This document shows positions 1 to 7,063 of a stretch of 64,000 nt of DNA, piece after piece; the first letter of the stretch is position 1, and every line of letters begins with the position of its first letter. Location of the stretch: assembly GCA_052143655.1 (NCBI GenBank), contig JBKQSL010000045.1, forward strand, positions 1-64,000. Reading direction: 5' to 3'. Made by a program: the position numbers and the translations under genes. Source of the stretch: CAVSUR01 sp052143655. Its GTDB lineage: Bacteria; Actinomycetota; Actinomycetes; Streptosporangiales; Streptosporangiaceae. A model generated the notes under the pieces. It was given only the letters and a program-made list of their open reading frames with translations, was not told the DNA's origin and did no database searches.

Positions 1-40
1 CGTCAGACAACCAGGAACGTTACGAGAAGGAGCCCTCCGC

Positions 41-401
41 ATGCGAATCGGAACCATCAAGCCGGACACTCCGGCAGTAAGCACAGCAAAACACTTAACA
101 CTGCATCACCCCAGGAGAGCCGCACCCGACGGCTTTTCTGGAAGCAGAGCTGCCCGAGGATGCCCGGCCTCGTATAGCAGAAGCCGTCAGCACACTACGC
201 GATGTAACCCTCATACGGAATACCCTCCTCCAGCACGGAGGTCAGAGTCCCGATGGATATCCGGCGCTAGCACGTCTTGGCCTTAATATGCCAGTAACGG
301 ACTGGCAGGCGGCGTGGGACACGGTGCAGTTCCGCGTTATCCACGCGTTCAACGCTTTGCGCGAGGAAATCGAGCAGTTCCGCTCCATCGACGCCGAATA
401 G
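41..401 (+). pseudogene. Frameshifted small hypothetical protein
   Basis: An ATG at 41 follows a strong ribosome-binding site (GAGAAGGAG) but its frame soon loses protein character. From about 99 to the TAG at 399-401 the frame one base on reads like a real helical, charged protein (for example ARPRIAEAV, QFRVIHAFNALREE, ending FRSIDAE), yet has no ATG or GTG near its beginning. The simplest reading is one gene broken by a single-base frameshift near position 95. No family is recognised. An alternative is that only the second frame is coding and starts at an unusual codon. Confidence 0.4.
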
Positions 402-514
402 CCTGCCGTGACCACGCCTAATCCCCTAGTGTTCGGCTGGGCATTACCGGACTAGTAAATCCGAGTCCTACAATGGAATCGTCTCAGATGAACACGCAAA
501 AGGGCGGTTCCAGA

Positions 515-675
515 ATGCGCACCAAGGTCCCGCTGGCGGGAACGTAGACGCTGAAGTCGAACGTGAGTTACGAGCTCGCGCAGCACGCGAACGCCGACCT
601 TTATCGCAGGTCATGAACGATATTCTGCACGCCACCTGCTGCCTGATCCGGACGAGCACGATAATCCCGAAGTGA
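515..675 (+). pseudogene. Remnant of a ribbon-helix-helix antitoxin-like protein
   Basis: Reading from the ATG at 515 (MRTKVPLAG) and shifting frame near 540 gives a short protein with the pattern VERELRARAARERRPLSQV, which resembles the helix-turn part of ribbon-helix-helix DNA-binding antitoxins. In the first frame a TAG follows after nine codons. It is called a remnant because of the frame break and because no toxin gene follows. The assignment rests on motif resemblance only and is weak. Confidence 0.3.
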
Positions 676-679
676 CGGC

Positions 680-937
680 GTGATGGAGCGCAGCGCCAGC
701 CCCAGTCTGGGCGGCTTACTCGGGGGCACATGCCCGGTGTGCCGGGCCGAGAAGCCGGTGGCGGACGGCGCGGTCATGCCGCACGACCGGCTGGAGCAGG
801 CGCCATCGCTGATGCTGCGCGGCAGCGTGCGCACCGCCTGGTGCCCCGGCAGCCACCAGCCTCCGGCTGATGCCGATCCGATGCCGGTGCGCCCTCCCCG
901 CCGGTTATCCCGCCTGCTGCGCTGGCGGTCATCGTGA
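680..937 (+). CDS. Small Cys/His zinc-ribbon-like protein
   Basis: An 85-residue protein with a CPVC pair near residue 18, a histidine in the middle (MPHDR) and a late CPGSH motif. The spacing C-x2-C...H...C-P-G-S is one often seen in small zinc-binding proteins of actinomycete phages and integrative elements. Either GTG 680 or the adjacent ATG 683 can start it. The stop overlaps the GTG start of the next gene by four bases (GTGA), so it is the first gene of a translationally coupled operon. Function unknown; DNA or RNA binding is an inference from the zinc motif. Confidence 0.6.
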   Translation: MMERSASPSLGGLLGGTCPVCRAEKPVADGAVMPHDRLEQAPSLMLRGSVRTAWCPGSHQPPADADPMPVRPPRRLSRLLRWRSS

Positions 938-1278
938 CGGCCAGCGAGGTCATCGAGGTCACCACCCCGCGCATGTGCGCCATCGGCGGCTGCGAGGAGC
1001 CGGTCAGGCGGCGCGGGATGTGCGGCGCCCATTACGGCCGGTGGCTGAGGCAGCGTGACGACATGCAGCCCATCCGTCCTGGTGACCAAGCGGGGCAGGG
1101 GAAGCGATACCCCGGATTGTCCGCCGCTGAAATGGCCGGGCGCGCTGACCGCCCGGTAGAGGAGGTGCGCCGGAACCTGGAGTGCGCCGTCTCGGCCGGG
1201 TGGATGGTCAAGACCGGCGCCGACACGTACCGCCTCGCCGGCAGCGAAGATCGCCGCCAGGGCGGAGATGCGGCATGA
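934..1278 (+). CDS. Zinc-motif plus helix-turn-helix-like small protein
   Basis: This 114-residue protein begins with GTG overlapping the previous stop. Residues 15 to 40 contain C-x4-C...C-x2-H (CAIGGCEEP, GMCGAHYGRW), a compact zinc-binding knuckle like those in phage HNH and regulator proteins. The second half (LSAAEMAGRADRPVEEVRR, then SAGWMVKTG) has the rhythm of a winged helix, with a recognition helix followed by a wing. A DNA-binding regulator of the element is likely but unproven. Its TGA overlaps the ATG of the next gene as ATGA. Confidence 0.6.
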   Translation: MTASEVIEVTTPRMCAIGGCEEPVRRRGMCGAHYGRWLRQRDDMQPIRPGDQAGQGKRYPGLSAAEMAGRADRPVEEVRRNLECAVSAGWMVKTGADTYRLAGSEDRRQGGDAA

Positions 1279-1532
1279 CCGCCCGCACCGTCGATGTCGG
1301 TAGCGGTGTCACCCTGAAGGTCACCGGCCGCGAAGTCATCGTGTACGAGGGCGGCGATGGCCTGGCGCTGCTCAGCCTGGACGCGACGCGGCGGATCTGG
1401 AAGGACAGCTCCGAGCTGGCGCAGATCATCGACGCGCGACTGGCCGAGGAAGAGCAGCGCCGGCAGTACCTGGTGGACCGGCGCCGGGAACAGCGCGCTG
1501 CCGCGAGGAAGAACGCGGCGGCGGCCGCCTGA
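1275..1532 (+). CDS. Small protein with basic coiled C-terminus, unknown
   Basis: An 85-residue protein starting at an ATG that overlaps the preceding stop by four bases. The first half is beta-rich (VDVGSGVTLKVTGREVIVYEGG). The second half is a highly charged helix rich in Glu, Arg and Gln, ending in an alanine run. No family recognised. The overlap with both neighbours suggests it is made in step with them, perhaps as part of one complex. Confidence 0.55.
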   Translation: MTARTVDVGSGVTLKVTGREVIVYEGGDGLALLSLDATRRIWKDSSELAQIIDARLAEEEQRRQYLVDRRREQRAAARKNAAAAA

Positions 1533-2608
1533 TGGTGCTCAAGCTGAGGATCGGCGCCCCGGGCGCGTGGGCCGCCGCAAAGTGCCGCCAGTTATCAGTA
1601 AGCCAGGACTACGACCCAATGTTCAGCGACGATCCGGATGAGCGACAGACTGTTGAGCCAGTTGACGAACGTCGCACTGCCTCCTTCACGATTGCCCCGA
1701 TTATGGAAGGCATGACCGTGCGGCCGCCCCCTGGGTTCCCGCTGCCTGACCTGGTGACTGTCGCGAACCGCGTCCTCGCCGAGGAAGCCGAGGCTCTTCG
1801 CGCAGCGATGGACCAATTCAGCAGTGCGGTGCAGCCCGGAAGTCCGTGGGCTCAGGATGAGGCTGCTGTCGCCAGCCATGAAGATCCACATGCAAGAGGC
1901 AAGGCGGCAGTCCTGCTCTACGCCCGGCATCAGGCTGCGCTGATCTACGTCAACGCCTGGGACCACCTGAACTCCCTGGCCAGGATTCTCGGCGGCGACG
2001 GGGCGATGCCCCTGTTCACCCCCGCAAGTCTGTCAAGGGTCGTGTGCGAGGCAGCCGTCAGGTTCGCCTGGCTGATGGATCCTGACGTCAGCAGCGCCAA
2101 GCGGCTCGTACGTGGCGCGGTCGCCCTGCACATCAGTGCCGAAGAACGATCCAGGGGCGTGCGCGCCATCCTCGCCGAGCGCTTCGACCCGCGCGTTTAT
2201 CAGCACATGGTCCACAGCAGCAGCCAGGAGCGGGAATCCGTCCGCAAACTGATCGACGGCGCCGGAATGGTCTTCGGGCAGTCCCGGAAAGGCAACGCGA
2301 AAGTACGGCTCGAAATGCAGTCACCCAGGGTCTCCGTGCCGCTGAAGATCGACATATCCAACCTGATGGCCGAACTGCTGCCTGACTCGCCTAGCTGGTA
2401 CAACATCGGCTCCAGCGTCACCCACAGCTATTACTGGGGCCTCCGGGATATCAACGACTCCCGCCCTGGCCAGCCGCTGTCCCTGACGCCCAGCGTGCTG
2501 GACATCGGGGCTGCCGTCGAGTCCGCGATCTCCGCATCGGCCCTGATCGCCGGACATTGCGGCAAGATGAACGCCACGATCCCGCACTCCAGGTTCAGCA
2601 GGCCATAG
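1532..2608 (+). CDS. Hypothetical helical protein, probably frameshifted near its end
   Basis: The ATG at 1532 overlaps the preceding TGA (TGATG). The protein is 358 residues, mostly alpha-helical, with a hydrophobic patch around residues 125-175 (YVNAWDHLNSLARILGG, RVVCEAAVRFAWLM) and no recognised catalytic motif. The C-terminus looks abnormal. Beyond about base 2566 another frame continues with good protein character (ALQVQQAIERREQVDALMRR) to a TGA at 2698-2700. A single-base frameshift has therefore probably replaced the last ~45 residues with 14 unrelated ones. It is the last gene of the overlapping operon that starts at 680. Confidence 0.6.
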   Translation: MVLKLRIGAPGAWAAAKCRQLSVSQDYDPMFSDDPDERQTVEPVDERRTASFTIAPIMEGMTVRPPPGFPLPDLVTVANRVLAEEAEALRAAMDQFSSAVQPGSPWAQDEAAVASHEDPHARGKAAVLLYARHQAALIYVNAWDHLNSLARILGGDGAMPLFTPASLSRVVCEAAVRFAWLMDPDVSSAKRLVRGAVALHISAEERSRGVRAILAERFDPRVYQHMVHSSSQERESVRKLIDGAGMVFGQSRKGNAKVRLEMQSPRVSVPLKIDISNLMAELLPDSPSWYNIGSSVTHSYYWGLRDINDSRPGQPLSLTPSVLDIGAAVESAISASALIAGHCGKMNATIPHSRFSRP

Positions 2609-2849
2609 AGCGCCGCGAACAAGTCGATGCCCTCATGCGCAGGGCGACCACCTCGGCATGGGCCCGCATCTCAGCCGACCAGCCGCATCGCGGATCATGA
2701 AGTTGGCGCACTTTCATCGCTGCACAATGAACGGGCCCGTAACCGCCAGGAACCGGAAGCCCGCCGTCGCCAGCATGCCGATGCTCCAGGCACCGGTCAC
2801 GGCCGGATCGGTTGCGGGCAAGCGAGCATTTAACCCGGTGATCAGGCCG

Positions 2850-2862
2850 TATGATCCCGTCA
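2850..2862 (+). promoter_or_regulatory. -10 box of a probable leaderless promoter
   Basis: TATGAT at 2850-2855 lies seven bases upstream of the ATG at 2862. This puts the expected transcription start on or beside the A of the start codon. There is no ribosome-binding site between them. No convincing -35 hexamer is visible at the right spacing. Confidence 0.45.
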
Positions 2863-3359
2863 TGGCTAAAGTGCGCATCACCGGCATCAGCCTCCCGGCG
2901 GGATTCGGCGTCCAGTGGGAGTTCGCTGAAGGCGACAAGGAGATCGCCAGGAAGGCCATCACCTTCCTGGAGAACCGGCGGGTCCTGTTCGGCGAGCGGC
3001 ATATGGAAGACGAGATGCACTGCGTCCGGTCAGCCATCGAGATCCGGAACAAGCTCACCGACCTGATCCCGTCCGCCGCTGACGGCGGCGGCGTTGAGCA
3101 CTCCCTCCGCGCCATACGAGCCGCGTGCACGCAGTTCGTGAACCGGGCCGGACCCGGGGCAATGAATTTCCGGGGGCACTACGGCGGCGCAGTCAACCCC
3201 TTCGGCCTGGCACTCGGCGACTTGCGCTCGCTGGTCGGCATCCAGGTCGCGCTCCTAGCGGACCGATACGGGCTGAAAGTGGAGGAAGACCTGCACACGA
3301 TCTTCCCCCCGCCGGACGATCCGGATCTGTCATGGCTCCCGGGCTTCGGCGATGGGTAG
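2862..3359 (+). CDS. Conserved hypothetical protein (MAKVRITGISLPAGFGVQW family)
   Basis: A 165-residue soluble protein. The start MAKVRITGIS was preferred over the longer upstream frame because upstream codons look non-coding and a -10 box sits seven bases before this ATG. The N-terminal strand-turn-strand (LPAGFGVQWEF) is followed by helices containing FLENRRVLFGERHMEDE and SAIEIRNKL, a pattern I associate with a family common in streptomycete genomes. I cannot give its function. The acidic and His residues in ERHMEDEMHC could bind metal, but this is speculative. It stands alone, upstream of two convergent broken genes. Confidence 0.75.
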   Translation: MAKVRITGISLPAGFGVQWEFAEGDKEIARKAITFLENRRVLFGERHMEDEMHCVRSAIEIRNKLTDLIPSAADGGGVEHSLRAIRAACTQFVNRAGPGAMNFRGHYGGAVNPFGLALGDLRSLVGIQVALLADRYGLKVEEDLHTIFPPPDDPDLSWLPGFGDG

Positions 3360-3437
3360 TGATGCCTTCATCGCGATGCCACAACGGCAAACCCCGTAGA
3401 TTGCTGACCTTACTCTGTCGAGGGTCGCCCGGTCGCT

Positions 3438-3917
3438 TTAAGAGGCTGGTGCGCGGCACCAGGAGCACGGCTCCCAGATCACGTCCCACCAGCTCCACCA
3501 CCACACGCCTCCCACCACGTGCTCCGGTGCGCGCTGCCAGAACAGGCGGCTGAAGTAGTGGATGTAATCCTGGTAGGCCGATGTCGCCTGGACCGTGCGA
3601 TAGAGGACAACGGTGCGCCGTCCGAGAAGCGAGCAGCCGGAAGTAGTGCACCCCTCACCCAGCCACGCCCGATGGCCTCGGCGCGGGTCCACTGGAGCCC
3701 GGTGATGTCCCGTAGCTCCAGTTCCGGCTGGAGGTAGAAGTGCCTCGGCCGGTTTGCATAGTTCCATCCGTACGGCTGGCCGGTCGGGAACGTCACGTAC
3801 GTGTGCCAACTGGGCTGAATGCTAGCCGTGGCAGCGGGGGGCCGTCGCCAAGCCGACCGCGAGCGCCAGCCCGGCTGCGCAGAGCGCAAAGACTGTACTG
3901 ATCCTGTGGCGGTTCAT
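3438..3917 (-). pseudogene. Frameshifted secreted protein gene
   Basis: The ATG at 3917 follows a GGGGG ribosome-binding site and begins a signal peptide (MNRHRISTVF, then a hydrophobic ALCAAGLALAVGLATA stretch). The frame closes after a run of six G/C bases at 3834-3839. The next frame continues as a mature protein (WHTYVTFPTGQPYGWNY, ELRDITGLQWTRA), and near 3645 a second shift leads into CTTSGCSLLGRRTVVLYR and SRLFWQRAPEHVVGGV. Three frames joined give one coherent secreted protein of about 155 residues. Either the gene is dead or the assembly has indel errors at GC runs. Confidence 0.6.
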
Positions 3918-3998
3918 CAGAACCCCCAGTAGCCCCAGCTCGTGACGTACAGCGAGTGCGGTGCGGCCAGCGGCTTGGGCTGGGTCGGCCCAGGACAG

Positions 3999-4392
3999 CT
4001 ACATGTCGTGGTAGTAGTACCGCCCGTCGTGCCGCCAGGTGTTGCCCGTGGTCACCGTCACCGGGACCGTGTAGTACGGGCAGTCGACCATCGGCGTGCA
4101 GCCTGCGCGGACCGCATGCAGGTAGCCCTTCACTGTGGCCGCGCCTGTGTGGTTGTACGGATACCAGTGCAGGTCCGTCAGGAACGGGGAACCGCCCTGC
4201 CCGAAGAGGATCCGGACGGGCTGATCCGCGAAAGTCCAGGCATGGGAGTCATTCAAGACCACCCCCGGGGCATTTGTAGTTCGTGCACTGGGGCAGCGGG
4301 ACGGCCTGTACGGCGGTCAGCGGAGTTAAGGCGCCGGCGAGCAGGGCGGCAACAGCGAAGAGCACTGCTGCCCACTTTGTGATCCTTATCAT
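3999..4392 (-). pseudogene. Second frameshifted secreted protein gene
   Basis: It starts at the ATG at 4392 behind a GAGGGGG site, with a clear signal peptide (MIRITKWAAVLFAVAALLAG, followed by an Ala-rich cleavage region near TAVQA). The frame ends nine codons after a TGCCCC/GGGGG run at about 4262-4270. The adjacent frame then carries the mature protein (SHAWTFADQPVRILFG, DLHWYPYNHTG, TPMVDCPYYTVPV) to a stop at 3999. Repair of one base at the homopolymer gives about 130 residues. It lies just upstream of, and reads in the same direction as, the other broken secreted gene, so the two probably formed a pair. Confidence 0.6.
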
Positions 4393-4490
4393 GATATCTA
4401 CCCCCTCATGGCTCAGGCTCCGACGCTTGAGCGCCCCCGAATTAGGGACGGATGTCCTGCCCCCGGACGGACCGAAGGCCCGGCGGCAAC

Positions 4491-5015
4491 ATGCAGGCGC
4501 ACGATAATGAGCCAGTGGCAGCCAGGAAGCCCGCACGACCGCCCATCACCAGCATCCCGCTCACCAAGCGCACCGGTTACATCCGGTACGAGCTGAACTG
4601 GCAGGCCACCGCTTTGCGGATGCAGTATGAGCGCCTGGTTCACCATCTCGGGCTGTCCGAGAACGAGCGGCTTCTCGGCTACATGCAGTCGGTCACCGAC
4701 CTGGATTACCTGGTCATCACCGCGCACCGGATCTACCGCCTCGCAGACATTGCTAAGGGCTACGGGATTGACCGGGACGGCGAGCTGAAGGACGTCATCG
4801 GCGCGTTCCGCCGGGACTGGAAGCCGAAGCTGATCAAGATCCGGGATGCGCTGGAGCATCTGGACCACGGCTCGGTGGGCCTGCTGCCGTACGAGGGCGA
4901 CGGCGTCATCACGTTCGCGTCCATCCTTGGTCCCATCGACGTCCACGAGCTGTACAAGGCGGCGGATGAGCTATGCCAGGCGATCAGCCGCGCTGTCGCG
5001 TCTTGCGGGCCGTAA
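4491..5015 (+). CDS. HEPN-like helical protein with R-D-x3-H motif
   Basis: A 174-residue, almost entirely alpha-helical protein. Near residues 118-123 it carries R-D-A-L-E-H, which fits the R(x4)H signature of HEPN ribonuclease domains, where the residue after Arg is commonly N, H or D. The surrounding helices (DLDYLVITAHRIYRLADI and ELKDVIGAFRRDWKPKLIKI) have the right character. HEPN proteins often act as RNases in toxin or abortive-infection systems, but no MNT partner or other defence gene is adjacent. The ATG at 4491 was chosen for the GAAGG/GGCGG upstream. An in-frame ATG at 4452 is the alternative. Confidence 0.55.
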   Translation: MQAHDNEPVAARKPARPPITSIPLTKRTGYIRYELNWQATALRMQYERLVHHLGLSENERLLGYMQSVTDLDYLVITAHRIYRLADIAKGYGIDRDGELKDVIGAFRRDWKPKLIKIRDALEHLDHGSVGLLPYEGDGVITFASILGPIDVHELYKAADELCQAISRAVASCGP

Positions 5016-5347
5016 TCAGACTTGAGCGAGTAACTACCTCCCGGGTTGTCTCACTATGCGAAACGGTACTTTGCGCAACCAGATAGTTGTGAAGCACCAG
5101 CAGAAGTGCGGAACTGCACTGCCCGTTCTCTTCTTACGCATCAGCGCGCTCGGGCACCCCGTCACCCCCGTGACGTCACTGAACTCTGCGCTTCGGTCGT
5201 AGACCCCTCATCACCAGCGCACTGGCGCATAGCCCTTAGTTACTCGGGAACCGTTAATGAGGCGGGGAAACATCGTGTACGCCATACGCAGTCAATCAGG
5301 TATTGCGCACGGCATAGGCAGCAGCGCCACCGGTAAGGGAAATAGGC
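5016..5347. other. Intergenic stretch without a supported gene
   Basis: The 332 bases have lower GC than their surroundings and contain only short open frames with no protein-like composition. No hairpin followed by a T-tract and no clear promoter was found. It may be decayed coding sequence. Confidence 0.5.
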
Positions 5348-5490
5348 ATGAACTACCGGCACCACTACTTCGGCTACCTGGACTGTGGGGCCTGATCATC
5401 GTCGCCATCGGCGTCGCCGGGATCAGGTTCACCTGGTACAGGAATCGCAGGTATGAACGCCAGCAGCACGACAGCCCAGGTCGCGAGTAA
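5348..5490 (+). pseudogene. Frameshifted single-span small membrane protein
   Basis: An ATG at 5348 behind an excellent AAGGGAAATAGG site reads MNYRHHYFGYLD and stops soon after. Removing one base in GACTGTGGGG near 5383-5389 joins it to WGLIIVAIGVAGIRFTWYRN plus a basic, polar tail ending at the TAA at 5488-5490. The repaired product is about 47 residues with one membrane helix and a positively charged cytoplasmic end. Small proteins of this shape occur in actinomycetes but I cannot assign a role. Confidence 0.5.
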
Positions 5491-5880
5491 GAACGTGCTG
5501 CGCCTCCAGATTCCCGGCCGACGTGCGCAGCCCGAGGGCGGGGCCTGCTACCTACTGCTACTGCAGCGCATAGAAGAGCAGCAGATAAGCAAGCAAGAAC
5601 TGCTAAACCACGAGCAGAAGCAGCGGTACGAGAGTCGAACCGGCGACACACTACTAGGACCAGGAACTCTCTCCAACCTGGTGAGCAGCTCAATCAAGCC
5701 CTCATCCCCTCTTCCACCTGGTCACACTCGCAGTGATCATTAACGTTAATTCTCCGTAGTGGCGGTAATTGGCAGTAATCAGCACATCATTATCCTGTCT
5801 AACGAAGTTCAGTGCCCTATTTAATGGCTGATGAATAACACGCCACGCCGCCCCTCAGCCTCTATTTATGGCATCAGCAT
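5491..5880. other. Intergenic, AT-richer stretch with dyads
   Basis: No gene is supported. From about 5730 the composition becomes markedly AT-rich for this genome and contains several inverted repeats, including the perfect 12-bp palindrome at 5739-5750 and GCTGATG (5827) facing CATCAGC (5872). A tRNA-like stretch near 5620-5720 was examined and rejected. Confidence 0.5.
5739..5750. repeat. Perfect 12-bp palindrome ATTAACGTTAAT
   Basis: ATTAACGTTAAT is its own reverse complement. Such an AT-rich palindrome is unusual in this GC-rich context and could be an operator or part of a replication or recombination site. Confidence 0.6.
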
Positions 5881-5936
5881 GGCAATGATCCCAATGCCAT
5901 TAACTCTAATGGCATTAATTCATAGGGGTCATTGCC
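5881..5936. repeat. Nested inverted repeats downstream of a small gene
   Basis: The inner dyad is perfect: AATGCCATTA (5893-5902), four-base loop, TAATGGCATT (5907-5916). It is enclosed by an outer dyad GGCAATGATCCC (5881-5892) and GGGGTCATTGCC (5925-5936), with one mismatch. The stop codon of the small minus-strand gene (5915) lies inside the inner arm. It may end that transcript, although no T-tract follows. Two nested arms sharing related ATGCCAT/CAATGA sequence also fit a protein-binding site. Confidence 0.6.
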
Positions 5937-6115
5937 GTTAACCGGGTGCGCACCCGCATATTGGCGACGGGCAGCCAGTCATTAAGCGTGGCCAGTCGCA
6001 GCCTGCCCGGCCTCATCGACTCCAGCAGCGCCAGCACGTCCTGGTCGTCAGCGCTCCTGCCCGCCTCGCGCAGCCTCTTCTCATCCACCTGCACCGTGAT
6101 CGTGATAATGGACAT
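5915..6115 (-). CDS. Small hypothetical protein (66 aa)
   Basis: The start MSIITITVQ was chosen because AGGGGG lies just upstream; a longer upstream frame looks non-coding. The product has a short beta-strand N-terminus, a charged helix (DEKRLREAGRSADDQDVLALLES) and a basic end. It is divergently placed from the GIY-YIG gene at 6160 with only 44 bases between them, so they probably share a control region. The helix-plus-strand layout could fit a small regulator or antitoxin, but no family is recognised. Confidence 0.55.
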   Translation of the reverse strand: MSIITITVQVDEKRLREAGRSADDQDVLALLESMRPGRLRLATLNDWLPVANMRVRTRLTAMTPMN

Positions 6116-6159
6116 CAACCCCCTGACCTGGGAGTTTACGGCGCTATGCACCGAGTGGC

Positions 6160-6579
6160 ATGATGATGCCCGTGCATGAGCCGCACCAGGACTGGCACGA
6201 CCTGCGCTGGTCAGCATGGGTACCGGTCGAGGACATCGAGCGGGTACCAGCCAAGCGAGGCATCTACCGGCTGCGCTGCCAGTCCAGCAAGGACAAGCTC
6301 ATCTACGTGGGCATCAGCGACCGGCTCAGCTCACGGCTGAACGGGTTGCGTCGTGCTCTGCCGAGGGCCCGGCAGCATATGGATGACCAGACCTATGTCG
6401 GCCACTCAGCCGCCCGCTGCGTTGTCCAGCACCAGGATCGGGGCGAGAGCGTCGAGGTGAGCTGGGCAGAGATCGCCGGCATCGACCGGCGCGAGCTGAT
6501 GGGCCTGGAGGTAGACCTGATCGCCGCGTGCCGGGCGGCGTACGGCCACAGCCCAGCGTGCCAGTTCCACGGGGAGTAG
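6160..6579 (+). CDS. Stand-alone GIY-YIG-type nuclease domain protein
   Basis: The 139-residue protein carries GIYRLRC at residues 34-40 and IYVGIS at 48-53, followed by Arg 55/59 and, near residue 117, a glutamate in MGLEVDLIAA. This is the order of GIY, YIG (here YVG), catalytic Arg and metal-binding Glu in GIY-YIG endonucleases. There is no extra DNA-recognition domain, so it resembles the single-domain proteins of phages and mobile elements. Three successive ATG codons (6160, 6163, 6166) could start it and the ribosome-binding site is weak. Nuclease activity is inferred from the motif. Confidence 0.7.
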   Translation: MMMPVHEPHQDWHDLRWSAWVPVEDIERVPAKRGIYRLRCQSSKDKLIYVGISDRLSSRLNGLRRALPRARQHMDDQTYVGHSAARCVVQHQDRGESVEVSWAEIAGIDRRELMGLEVDLIAACRAAYGHSPACQFHGE

Positions 6580-7063
6580 CCCTGATCAAAGCAGCATTAC
6601 GGGACTAACCTCCAACGTTGTCAACGGTGTGCAGCATGATCCTTTAGGAGTTTTGGCCGGTCAGTATGGGTGTTAGGCGCCCAGGGCGCATAGGCGGTTC
6701 CTGGGGCCTTGACGGGCGCCACAGCGCCTGTCAGGGGGGGCGGGCCATCAGCCGATATAGGCACTGAGGCGCTACAGGGGCACACGGAGGCCATTACGGC
6801 GATAGTCAAGTTTAGGCAAAATCGAAGAGGCTACCGGTGCGCAGGGTGATGGCAGGACTACCCGTAATTGCGGTTTATTAATTAAATCCCCATAACTTTA
6901 TAGGACATAGATAGTTAGCACAGGTAGTTAGTTTGAAACAAGAAGGGGGCACCGTTAAGCCGGTCTTGCCGAGGAAAGGGCACCAGGAGATTTTCGCAGA
7001 TCCCGCCTTCCACCCAGGTGACAGTGCCCGGATTCTGGACAGTACGGGGCTTATCCGGGGGGG
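6580..7063. other. Intergenic stretch, partly AT-rich
   Basis: No supported gene. Bases 6640-6800 are GC-rich with short dyads (GGCGC-CACA-GCGCC near 6715). Bases 6860-6940 are strongly AT-rich (TTTATTAATTAAAT and similar) and could hold promoters. A short open frame from a TTG at 6933 lacks coding character. Confidence 0.4.

Noticed and set aside
5610..5720. tRNA-like stretch on the minus strand (GGTTCGACTCTCGTACC)
   Set aside because: The T-loop-like sequence is present, but acceptor, T and D stems cannot be paired acceptably and no anticodon arm of five pairs forms.
5453..5743. Open frame of 96 codons overlapping the small membrane-protein remnant
   Set aside because: No ribosome-binding site, low-complexity composition and no protein-like pattern.
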